A stretch of DNA of 7,618 nt, taken from assembly GCA_023417265.1 (NCBI GenBank), contig JAEZFY010000035.1, forward strand, positions 1 through 7,618, read 5' to 3'. The notes beneath the pieces were generated by a model, which was not told where the DNA came from, made no database searches, and saw only the letters and a list, made by a program, of their open reading frames with translations. The DNA is from Actinomycetes bacterium. GTDB taxonomy: Bacteria; Actinomycetota; Acidimicrobiia; Acidimicrobiales; Ilumatobacteraceae. Shown piece after piece: positions 1 to 5,568 of the stretch (its first letter is position 1; every line of letters begins with the position of its first letter). Position numbers and translations under genes: made by a program.

Positions 1-5
1 TCTGG

Positions 6-36
6 GGGCGCGGCCCGCTTATGCGGTCCCGCGCCC
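6..36 (-). terminator. GC-rich hairpin downstream of pnp, probable transcription terminator
   Basis: The RNA of the pnp strand can fold into a hairpin starting 29 nt after the pnp stop codon. The outer stem is 8 perfect base pairs (GGGCGCGG with CCGCGCCC, 29-36 with 6-13), then a 2x1 internal loop, then a 4-bp inner stem (CCGC/GCGG) closed by the loop AUAA. The five bases that remain before the window edge (CCAGA) show no U-tract. Terminator-like hairpins without a clear U-tract are common in high-GC actinobacteria, so end of the cluster transcript is the natural reading. It could instead be an RNA-stabilising or processing hairpin. The structure is seen in the sequence; the function is inferred. 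Confidence 0.6.
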
Positions 37-65
37 GAAGCCCGTCGCTTACCGTGCGTGACGGC

Positions 66-2510
66 TCAGCGGTGGCGGCGACGGCCACCGCGGTCGCCGC
101 GGTCGCCGCGATCGCCGCGGTCGCGGCCGCCGCCCGAGTCGCCGCCGCGCCGTTCCGAGGCCGGGCCGAGGTCGCCGAACTCGGTGGCGAGCTCGGCGTC
201 GAACGTGTCGGCGAACGACACGGTTTCGATGTCACCGTTGCCGCTCCGGGCCGGAGCTTCGCTGGCGTCGTCGGCTGGTGCCGGCGCGCCGAGCGAGGCC
301 GTGGCTGCCGTGCCACCTTCGCTTGCCGGCAGATCGCCGGCGGGCACGAGGCTGACCTTGCCACGGTCGTCGATCTCCTCGACGACGACGTCGATCTCGT
401 CGCCGAGCGAAAGCACGTCCTCGACCGAGTTGATCCGCTTGCCGCGGCCCAGCTTGGAGATGTGGACGAGGCCGTCGCGGCCGGGGAGGATGTTGATGAA
501 CGCACCGAACTTGGTGATGTTCACCACGCGGCCCTTGTAGGTCTTGCCGATCTCCGCCATCGGCGGGGCGACGATGTTCATGATCGCCTGGAGGGCTTCC
601 TCCATGCGCCACGCCTCGACCGCGCCGACCGTGACGAAGCCTTGGGCCCCGTCGTCGTCGACGGAGATGTCGGCGCCGGTCTCCTGCTGGATCGTGTTGA
701 TGACCTTGCCCTTCGGGCCGATGACCTCGCCGATCTTGTCCATCGGGATCGTAATCGTCTTGATCTTCGGGGCGGTCTCGCCGACCTCGTCGCGAGCGGC
801 CGGGATCGCCGCGTTCATGACCTCGAGGATCTGCAGGCGGGCGACCTTGGCCTGGTTGAGCGCGGCGGCGAGCACGTCGGCGGGGATCCCGTCGATCTTC
901 GTGTCGAGCTGCAGGGCGGTGACCGCGTCGGCGGTGCCGGCGACCTTGAAGTCCATGTCGCCGAACGCGTCCTCGGCGCCGAGGATGTCGGTCAGCGTGG
1001 TGTACGTACCCTCGTCGTAGATCAGGCCCATCGCGATGCCGGCCACGGCCGCCCGAGTGGGTACCCCGGCGTCCATCAGGGCCAGGCTCGACGAGCACAC
1101 CGACGCCATCGACGTCGAGCCGTTCGACGACATGACCTCGCTGACGAGGCGCAGCGTGTAGGCGAAGTCCTCCTGGGCGGGCACGACAGGCAGCACGGCC
1201 CGGGCGGCGAGCGCACCGTGGCCGATCTCGCGGCGTTTCGGCGAACCGACCCGGCCGGTCTCACCGTTGGCCCACGGAGCCATGTTGTAGTGGTGCAGGT
1301 AGCGCTTGGTGTCGACCGGGCTGAGCGAGTCGATCAGCTGGTTCATCTTCGGCATGCCGAGCGTGACGACGTTGAGCACCTGCGTTTCGCCGCGCTGGAA
1401 GATCGCCGAGCCGTGAGCCGTCGGCAGCACGCCGACTTCGGCCGACACGGGACGCAGATCGGCGACCTGGCGGCCGTCGATGCGCAAGCCCTCGGTGACG
1501 ATCCGCTTGCGGACGAGCTTCTTGGTGAGGCTGCGGACGGCTTCCTTGATGCCCTTCTCCTGGCCGGCAAAGGCCGCGCCCTCGGCCGCGAGTTCGGCGA
1601 TCGCCTTGGCCGCGGCGGCGTCCGTGGCGGCGTTGCGCTCGGCCTTGCCGGCGATCTTGACGGCGGCGGCGATGTCGTCGGACACGAGCGCCTCGACGGC
1701 CGCGAACTGCTCGGGCGTGTAGTCGAGGACCGGGGTGTACGCGAGCGGGGTGATCGGGCCGTGCGTGGCGATCACGCTGGCCACGAGCTGGCGCTGCAGG
1801 GCGATCGATTCCTTGATCCACGTCTTGCTGGCCTCGAGCCCGCCGGCGAGGACTTCCTCGTCGACCTTCGGGGCGCCGTCTTCGTAGTAGTAGAAGCTGC
1901 GCTCGGTGCCGCCGGCCTCGACCATCATGATCGCGACGTCGCCGTTGTCGAGCTCGCGCCCGGCGACGACGAGTTCGAACGTCGACTCGTCACCCTCCTG
2001 GTAGGTGGGGTGCGGGATCCACTCGCCGGTCTGGCTGTAGGCGATGCGAACCGAGCCGATCGGCCCGTCGAACGGGATGCCCGAGATCATCAGCGCCGCC
2101 GAGGCGGCGTTGATCGACAGCACGTCGTGCGGGTTCTCCTTGTCGGCACCGATGACGGTGGTGACGACCTGGGTCTCGTTGCGGAAGCCTTCCGGGAACG
2201 AGGGGCGCAGCGGCCGGTCGGTGAGGCGGCAGGTGAGGATCGCTTCCTCGGTGGGGCGGCCCTCGCGACGGAAGAACGAGCCGGGGATCTTGCCGGCCGC
2301 GTAGGCCCGCTCCTCGACGTCGACGGTCAGCGGGAAGAAGTCCATCCCGGGACGCACGTCCTTGGCCGCGTTGGCCGTGGTGAGCACCTTCGTGCGGCCG
2401 ATGGTGGCCACGACGGCCCCCTGGCTCTGCGGGGCAAACTTGCCCGTCTCGAAGGTGAGGGTCTTGTCGGTCCCCGACACCGGGCCGGAGACGCGAATGG
2501 GGTCAGCCAC
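66..2510 (-). CDS. pnp: Polyribonucleotide nucleotidyltransferase (PNPase)
   Basis: PNPase is a trimeric 3'-5' phosphorolytic exoribonuclease that releases nucleoside diphosphates from RNA and can also add 3' tails; it acts in the cytoplasm in mRNA decay and RNA processing. The 814-residue product shows the full architecture: first RNase PH domain (about 10-150, with FFRREGRPTE at 79-88), helical linker (about 240-335), second catalytic RNase PH domain (about 340-565), KH domain (about 582-645, GPKG at 598-601) and S1 domain (about 655-725). In the second core, GAEDAFGDMDFK (511-522) supplies residues matching E. coli D486, D492 and K494 (D514, D520, K522 here). After S1 comes an acidic, Ala-rich linker and a basic RGD-repeat tail, making it about 100 residues longer than the 711-residue E. 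coli enzyme. The GTG start at 2510 is fixed by a strong Shine-Dalgarno six bases upstream. It follows rpsO, the usual order, and is the last gene of the cluster seen here. Confidence 0.97.
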   Translation of the reverse strand: MADPIRVSGPVSGTDKTLTFETGKFAPQSQGAVVATIGRTKVLTTANAAKDVRPGMDFFPLTVDVEERAYAAGKIPGSFFRREGRPTEEAILTCRLTDRPLRPSFPEGFRNETQVVTTVIGADKENPHDVLSINAASAALMISGIPFDGPIGSVRIAYSQTGEWIPHPTYQEGDESTFELVVAGRELDNGDVAIMMVEAGGTERSFYYYEDGAPKVDEEVLAGGLEASKTWIKESIALQRQLVASVIATHGPITPLAYTPVLDYTPEQFAAVEALVSDDIAAAVKIAGKAERNAATDAAAAKAIAELAAEGAAFAGQEKGIKEAVRSLTKKLVRKRIVTEGLRIDGRQVADLRPVSAEVGVLPTAHGSAIFQRGETQVLNVVTLGMPKMNQLIDSLSPVDTKRYLHHYNMAPWANGETGRVGSPKRREIGHGALAARAVLPVVPAQEDFAYTLRLVSEVMSSNGSTSMASVCSSSLALMDAGVPTRAAVAGIAMGLIYDEGTYTTLTDILGAEDAFGDMDFKVAGTADAVTALQLDTKIDGIPADVLAAALNQAKVARLQILEVMNAAIPAARDEVGETAPKIKTITIPMDKIGEVIGPKGKVINTIQQETGADISVDDDGAQGFVTVGAVEAWRMEEALQAIMNIVAPPMAEIGKTYKGRVVNITKFGAFINILPGRDGLVHISKLGRGKRINSVEDVLSLGDEIDVVVEEIDDRGKVSLVPAGDLPASEGGTAATASLGAPAPADDASEAPARSGNGDIETVSFADTFDAELATEFGDLGPASERRGGDSGGGRDRGDRGDRGDRGGRRRHR
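88..123 (-). repeat. Four 9-bp tandem repeats encoding the RGD tail of PNPase
   Basis: Four consecutive copies of CCGCGGTCG (plus strand) lie at 88-96, 97-105, 106-114 and 115-123; the third has one change (A for G at 111). The period is a multiple of three, so copy-number changes keep the reading frame. In the pnp frame they encode the repeated Arg-Gly-Asp units near residues 796-808, just before the terminal basic GGRRRHR. Tandem units like this can vary in number by replication slippage. Confidence 0.85.
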
Positions 2511-2516
2511 GAATGG

Positions 2517-2523
2517 CTCCTTT
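2517..2523 (-). promoter_or_regulatory. Shine-Dalgarno sequence of pnp
   Basis: On the coding strand AAAGGAG ends six bases before the GTG at 2510-2508. This near-ideal match and spacing decide the GTG as the pnp start and predict efficient translation despite the non-ATG codon. Confidence 0.85.
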
Positions 2524-2707
2524 CAGCCACCGCCTCGTGCGGCGGCACTCTGGAGCAGCGGGCCGGTTCCCAGTTGGCAACCCCGTGACGCGGACGACTT
2601 CTAGCTGTCGTCGGCAACCCTGAAGACAGGGCCGCCACGGAGTAGGCAACCGGCAACCAACCGTTGCCGCTCATGTTCCGACGCGGACGATCCACGCCTG
2701 AACCAGC

Positions 2708-2713
2708 ATCCTA
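2708..2713 (-). promoter_or_regulatory. Possible -10 box of a pnp promoter
   Basis: TAGGAT on the coding strand matches TATAAT at 4 of 6 positions, including the key first TA and last T, and is a common form in actinobacterial sigma-70-type promoters. No good -35 hexamer sits 16-18 bases upstream. Transcription from it would start near 2701 and give a leader of about 190 nt containing all the short stem-loops and GGTTGCC copies before pnp. In Streptomyces pnp has its own promoters besides read-through from rpsO, which makes a promoter here plausible but unproven. Confidence 0.3.
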
Positions 2714-2832
2714 CCGGAGAACCCCGGAACACGCGTACGTCACGCGAGTGCCGCCGAGGCCGCGAACCTGGGGCCGGTGTCAGCGTTGGAGGTCTGAGAC
2801 GGGAGCGGATCGTTCGAGCGCAAGGCGCGGGA

Positions 2833-2861
2833 GGGCGACGTTGACTTCGGTCAACGAGCCC
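2833..2861 (-). terminator. Hairpin after rpsO, possible terminator or RNase III site
   Basis: A perfect 7-bp stem CGTTGAC/GTCAACG (2839-2845 with 2850-2856) encloses a 4-nt loop (CGAA on the coding strand, TTCG on the other). It is continued outward by GGGC/GCCC (2833-2836 with 2858-2861) across a 2x1 internal loop. It begins about 36 nt after the rpsO stop codon. No U-tract follows (next bases TCCCGCGCC). It may attenuate transcription between rpsO and pnp or be a processing hairpin. The structure is seen; the role is inferred. Confidence 0.5.
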
Positions 2862-2884
2862 GATCCGCAACGCAGCGATCGGGC
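2858..2884 (-). promoter_or_regulatory. Second hairpin after rpsO, alternative to the 2833-2861 hairpin
   Basis: A perfect 8-bp stem GCCCGATC/GATCGGGC (2877-2884 with 2858-2865) encloses an 11-nt loop, starting 13 nt after the rpsO stop. Its 3' arm shares bases 2858-2861 with the outer stem of the next hairpin, so the two full structures cannot form together. This layout could act as an RNA switch or simply be two neighbouring stems that compete for four bases. Confidence 0.4.
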
Positions 2885-2897
2885 GATCCGGCCCGTC

Positions 2898-3161
2898 TCA
2901 GCGGCGGAGGCCCAGTTCGGCGATGAGGGTGCGGTAGCGGGCGACGTCGATGTCGCGGAGGTAGTCGAGCAAGCGCCGACGACGACCGACGAGCATCAGC
3001 AGGCCACGCCGGCTGTGGTGGTCCTTGGCGTGCACCTTGAGGTGCTCGGTGAGGTGCGCGATGCGGTCGGTGAGGAGGGCGATCTGGACTTCCGGGGAAC
3101 CGGTGTCGGTGTCGCTCTTGCCGAACTTGGCGACGATCTCGGACTTGGGCGCGAGGGCCAT
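2898..3161 (-). CDS. rpsO: 30S ribosomal protein S15
   Basis: S15 binds the central domain of 16S rRNA early in 30S assembly and takes part in an intersubunit bridge. The 87-residue product is close to the usual 88-89 and collinear with the family. It has the TDTGSPEVQIALLT segment at about 18-31, the highly conserved KDHHSRRGLL at about 46-55, then LVGRRRRLLDYL and the terminal LGLRR. The ATG at 3161 is supported by GGAAGG nine bases upstream and by the family's normal N-terminus. It stands apart from ribF by 127 bp and from pnp by 387 bp, so it is likely to have its own promoter and RNA-level control, as S15 genes often do. Confidence 0.97.
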   Translation of the reverse strand: MALAPKSEIVAKFGKSDTDTGSPEVQIALLTDRIAHLTEHLKVHAKDHHSRRGLLMLVGRRRRLLDYLRDIDVARYRTLIAELGLRR

Positions 3162-3170
3162 GGTGGTCTG

Positions 3171-3185
3171 CCTTCCAGATGGAGG
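3171..3185 (-). promoter_or_regulatory. rpsO Shine-Dalgarno within a small hairpin
   Basis: GGAAGG (3176-3171 on the coding strand), nine bases before the ATG, is the best ribosome-binding site. Directly upstream CCTCC (3185-3181) can pair with it over a 4-nt loop (ATCT), giving five base pairs with one bulged A. A further hairpin, GCCCC-AGCC-GGGGC, lies just upstream at 3192-3205. A stem that covers the ribosome-binding site fits translational autoregulation by S15, which uses different leader structures in different phyla, but this stem is short and may be chance. Confidence 0.4.
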
Positions 3186-3248
3186 TCGCGGGCCCCGGCT
3201 GGGGCTGCCGCATCACGTCGTCGCTGTGGAGCCACGACGGACCGCACC

Positions 3249-3277
3249 ATGCTACGAGCGCGGCGAGCGTGCGCCAA
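3249..3277 (-). promoter_or_regulatory. Candidate rpsO promoter
   Basis: On the coding strand TTGGCG (3277-3272) and TAGCAT (3254-3249) are separated by exactly 17 bases. Each matches the sigma-70-type consensus at 4 of 6 positions. The pair starts 11 bases after the ribF stop codon. Transcription would begin near 3242, giving a leader of about 80 nt that includes both hairpins upstream of rpsO. Position and spacing support it; no experimental signal can be seen. Confidence 0.45.
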
Positions 3278-3288
3278 CGCCGCCCGTG

Positions 3289-4233
3289 TCAGCCGCCGAG
3301 CAGTTGTTGGGCGTGGGCGACGTCGTTGCGGAGCTGGGCGACGAGCGCTTCGATGCCGTCGAACTTGCGCTCGGAGCGGAGGAACTCGACGAAGCGCACC
3401 TTGGCCCGTTCGCCGTACAGGTCGCCTTCGAAGTCGAGCAGGTGGGCTTCGAGCAGGGAGTGGTCGGCGTGGGCGTAGAACGTCGGCCGCCGGCCGATGT
3501 TGATCGCGCATGCGTGTTGGCCGCCGTCAGGTCGCACGTACCAGCCGGCATACACGCCGTCGGCGGGCAGACACACACGGTTCCACACCTCGACGTTGGC
3601 GGTCGGGAAGCCGAGCAGGCGGCCGCGCTGGTCGCCGTGCACCACCGTGCCGCGGGCTTCGAACGGGCGCCCGAGCATTGCCGCGGCGCGGGCGACGTCG
3701 CCACCAGCGAGGGCGCGGCGGATGGCGGTTGAGCTGACCGGCTCGTCGACGCCGTCGCCGCGCCCGACGAGTTCGACGGGGACGACGTCGAAGCCGTGGA
3801 CCTGGCCGAGCTTGCGGAGCAGGTCGACGTTGCCTTCGCGGTTGCGGCCGAAGTGGAAGTCTTCGCCGACGACGACCGCCTCGGCGCGCAGGCACGCCAC
3901 GAGCAGCTCCTCGACGAAGTCGGCGGCCGGCTCGGCGGCCCGCTCGGCGTCGAACGGCAACACGACGGCGGCGTCGATGCCGGTGGCGGCGAGCAGTTCG
4001 AGGCGTTGCTCGGCGTCGGTGAGCAGTTGCGGTGCGGATTCGGGCCGGACGACGCTGGCGGGGTGGCGATCGAACGTCAGCACGGCCGAGCGGGCGCCCC
4101 GTTCGGCGGCGATCCGGCGGACCTGGCCGATCAGGGCCTGGTGGCCGAGGTGCAGACCGTCGTAGACACCGATCGTGACGACCGCGCGCTCACCGGGAAA
4201 CGGCTCCGCCGACGGATCCGTGACGACTTCCAC
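3289..4233 (-). CDS. ribF: Bifunctional riboflavin kinase / FAD synthetase
   Basis: RibF phosphorylates riboflavin to FMN and then adenylates FMN to FAD. The 314-residue product has both modules at normal length. The N-terminal FMN adenylyltransferase domain (about 17-180) has the nucleotidyltransferase signature GVYDGLHLGH (22-31), GEDFHFGRNREGN (123-135) and SSTAIR (167-172). The C-terminal riboflavin kinase domain (about 185-312) has GRLLGFPTAN (204-213), DGVYAGW (225-231), GRRPTF (247-252) and EAHLLDFEGDLYG (262-274). The only suitable start is GTG at 4233: upstream in the same frame there is no ATG/GTG/TTG before the truB stop codon, and the conserved domain begins shortly after. No Shine-Dalgarno is evident before this GTG. 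The truB stop is 45 bases upstream and in the same frame. The gene is a usual member of this cluster. Confidence 0.96.
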   Translation of the reverse strand: MEVVTDPSAEPFPGERAVVTIGVYDGLHLGHQALIGQVRRIAAERGARSAVLTFDRHPASVVRPESAPQLLTDAEQRLELLAATGIDAAVVLPFDAERAAEPAADFVEELLVACLRAEAVVVGEDFHFGRNREGNVDLLRKLGQVHGFDVVPVELVGRGDGVDEPVSSTAIRRALAGGDVARAAAMLGRPFEARGTVVHGDQRGRLLGFPTANVEVWNRVCLPADGVYAGWYVRPDGGQHACAINIGRRPTFYAHADHSLLEAHLLDFEGDLYGERAKVRFVEFLRSERKFDGIEALVAQLRNDVAHAQQLLGG

Positions 4234-4240
4234 GACGGCG

Positions 4241-4246
4241 ACGTTA
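4241..4246 (-). promoter_or_regulatory. Possible -10 element for leaderless ribF transcription
   Basis: TAACGT fits the actinobacterial TAnnnT -10 pattern, and exactly seven bases separate it from the GTG start of ribF, so transcription could begin at the G of the start codon. The lack of a Shine-Dalgarno there agrees with a leaderless transcript. A weak -35 candidate (TTGTGA) lies 15 bases upstream, shorter than ideal. The pattern is short and may be chance. Confidence 0.25.
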
Positions 4247-4278
4247 TCTGCCGCGGGGGCGTCACAACCCGGCCCGAT

Positions 4279-5181
4279 TCAGCTGGGCGGAACGATGGCG
4301 GTCGGGAGCACGACGGCCGGTTTGACGAGCCCTTCGCGGCGATCGAACGGCTCGTACACGGCGAGCAGCCCGGCCGTCCCGCACACGGCCCACGGCCCAG
4401 CGCCGGCGCAGCCGAGGTCGGCGCCGGGCAGAACTTGGCCGCGTCCGACGAGCACGGCGATGTCGGCGCCGACGTCGACGCGGGCCAGCCCGGCGAGGGC
4501 CGCCTCGACCGGCAACAGCTCGGCGGTGTCAGGGGGGCCGGCCTGGTCGACCGTGAACGCCCCGACCGCCGTGCGGCGCAGGTTGCGCAGGTGGGCACCG
4601 CCGCCCAGCAGGCGGCCGAGATCGTCAGCCAGGGTGCGGATGTAGGTGCCCGGCGAGCACTCGACCTCGATCGCCAGGACCCCCTCGTGCGGGCCCGGGG
4701 CAACGTCGAAACGGGAGATTTGCACGGGCCGCGGCGGACGCTCCACCTCGACGCCTTGACGGGCGAGCTCGTGCAGGCGGACGCCGTCGACCTTGAGGGC
4801 CGACACCATCGGGGGGACCTGTTCGATGTGGCCGAGCAGGTGCTCAGCCACCACCCGGCGGGCGTCGTCGACGGTGACGCTGCGCATGTCCCACGTGCCG
4901 GTGACGGTGCCCGACGCGTCGAGGGTCGACGTCGCCGTACCGAGCACGACCTCGCCCTCGTAGCGCTTGGTCGTCGCCTCGACAAAGCGCAGCAGCCGCG
5001 TCGCCATGCCGACGGCGACGACCAGCACGCCGGTGGCGTCGGGGTCGAGCGTGCCGCCGTGGCCGACCTGGCGCTCGTGGAAGCGCCGCCGGAGCATGCC
5101 GACGACGTCGTGGCTCGTGACCCCGGGTGGCTTGTCGACGACGCAGACGCCGTGCGTGGTGGCCGGCTTGCGGCGCGCCAT
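4279..5181 (-). CDS. truB: tRNA pseudouridine(55) synthase
   Basis: TruB converts uridine 55 in the T-loop of nearly all tRNAs to pseudouridine and also helps tRNA folding. The 300-residue product carries the family motifs in order: VVDKPPGVTSHDVV (14-27), HGGTLDPDATGVL (41-53) with the catalytic Asp at 46, KRYEG (72-76) with the conserved Tyr 74, QVPPMVSALKVDG (121-133), CSPGTYIRTLADDLG (175-189) and LRRTAVGAF (201-209). The C-terminal 80 residues are less conserved, as in actinobacterial TruB proteins. Its ATG overlaps the rbfA stop codon by one base (TGATG) and has no good Shine-Dalgarno of its own, so translation is probably coupled to rbfA. Confidence 0.97.
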   Translation of the reverse strand: MARRKPATTHGVCVVDKPPGVTSHDVVGMLRRRFHERQVGHGGTLDPDATGVLVVAVGMATRLLRFVEATTKRYEGEVVLGTATSTLDASGTVTGTWDMRSVTVDDARRVVAEHLLGHIEQVPPMVSALKVDGVRLHELARQGVEVERPPRPVQISRFDVAPGPHEGVLAIEVECSPGTYIRTLADDLGRLLGGGAHLRNLRRTAVGAFTVDQAGPPDTAELLPVEAALAGLARVDVGADIAVLVGRGQVLPGADLGCAGAGPWAVCGTAGLLAVYEPFDRREGLVKPAVVLPTAIVPPS

Positions 5182-5552
5182 CAGTTCGGTTCGCGGTGGC
5201 GGCGGTCCTCGCGGAGGACTTCGTCGATGCGCTCGGCCGAGCGGATCGCGATGTCCGGCCGGAAGTCGAGGATCGGGGTCTTCTTGGCCCGGATCTGTTT
5301 GCCGATCGCCGACTGGAGCGCGATCCGGTGCTCGCCGAGCGCGGCGATCACGTCGGCGTCGCCGTCCTCGCCGCCGAGCGAGTCGAAGTAGACGTGGGCA
5401 CGGTTGAGCTCGTTGTCGACGTCGATGCTCGTGACGGTGACGAAGGCGAGCCGTTCGTCGTCGATCCGTACGAGCTCTTCGGCGATGATCTCGCGCAACG
5501 TCTCACCGACCCGCGCCGAGCGCGGATACCGAGGTTTCCCACCGCGTGCCAT
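5181..5552 (-). CDS. rbfA: 30S ribosome-binding factor A
   Basis: RbfA is a small KH-fold protein that binds immature 30S subunits near the 5' end of 16S rRNA and aids late maturation and cold adaptation. The 123-residue product has the usual length and features: a basic N-terminus with RSARVGETLREIIAEEL (11-27), the strand segment FVTVTSIDV (37-45), RAHVYF (51-56), a helix-kink-helix with an A-x-G kink fitting A82-I-G84, and the signature IRAKKTPILDFRPD (87-100). The ATG at 5552 is preceded by a purine-rich AGGGTGGAGGG, in which GGAGG lies only one base from the ATG and GGGTGG about four, so either may serve as ribosome-binding site. Upstream lies the palindrome separating it from infB; downstream it overlaps truB by one base. 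Confidence 0.95.
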   Translation of the reverse strand: MARGGKPRYPRSARVGETLREIIAEELVRIDDERLAFVTVTSIDVDNELNRAHVYFDSLGGEDGDADVIAALGEHRIALQSAIGKQIRAKKTPILDFRPDIAIRSAERIDEVLREDRRHREPN

Positions 5553-5568
5553 CCCTCCACCCTACGGT

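Larger units (their letters stand above)
2511..2897 (-). promoter_or_regulatory. Structured rpsO-pnp intergenic region, pnp 5' leader
   Basis: No convincing gene lies in these 387 bases. Reading toward pnp, perfect short inverted repeats occur at 2651-2669 (7-bp stem CGGCAAC/GTTGCCG, 5-nt loop), 2618-2631 (5-bp stem CCCTG/CAGGG, 4-nt loop), 2593-2612 (6-bp stem GACGAC/GTCGTC, 8-nt loop) and 2530-2545 (5-bp stem CCGCC/GGCGG, extendable by two G-U pairs), the last ending 6 nt before the Shine-Dalgarno. Four copies of GGTTGCC (coding strand) lie at 2652-2658, 2645-2651, 2613-2619 and 2576-2582. In E. coli and Streptomyces coelicolor the rpsO-pnp spacer carries a hairpin cut by RNase III that controls pnp expression. 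That this region does the same is inference from position and structure. Confidence 0.5.

Noticed and set aside
21..2588. A very long open frame (855 codons) on the plus strand, antisense to pnp
   Set aside because: It mirrors pnp codon structure in GC-rich DNA, its translation is Arg/Asp/Val/Gly-rich with no recognisable domain, and the minus strand encodes an unmistakable PNPase.
2671..2709. A 13-codon upstream reading frame (ATG 2709 to TGA 2671) in the pnp leader, whose stop overlaps another ATG
   Set aside because: Its ATG overlaps the candidate -10 box, it has no convincing Shine-Dalgarno, and the second frame simply runs out of frame into pnp. Nothing supports translation.
2731..2746. 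Inverted repeat CGCGT/ACGCG upstream of the possible pnp -10 box as an operator
   Set aside because: Only five base pairs in GC-rich DNA, with no extension and no known regulator; within chance expectation.
3796..5391. A 531-codon open frame on the plus strand, antisense to ribF, truB and rbfA
   Set aside because: It crosses three real genes on the other strand and its product is low-complexity with no motif; a GC-skew shadow.
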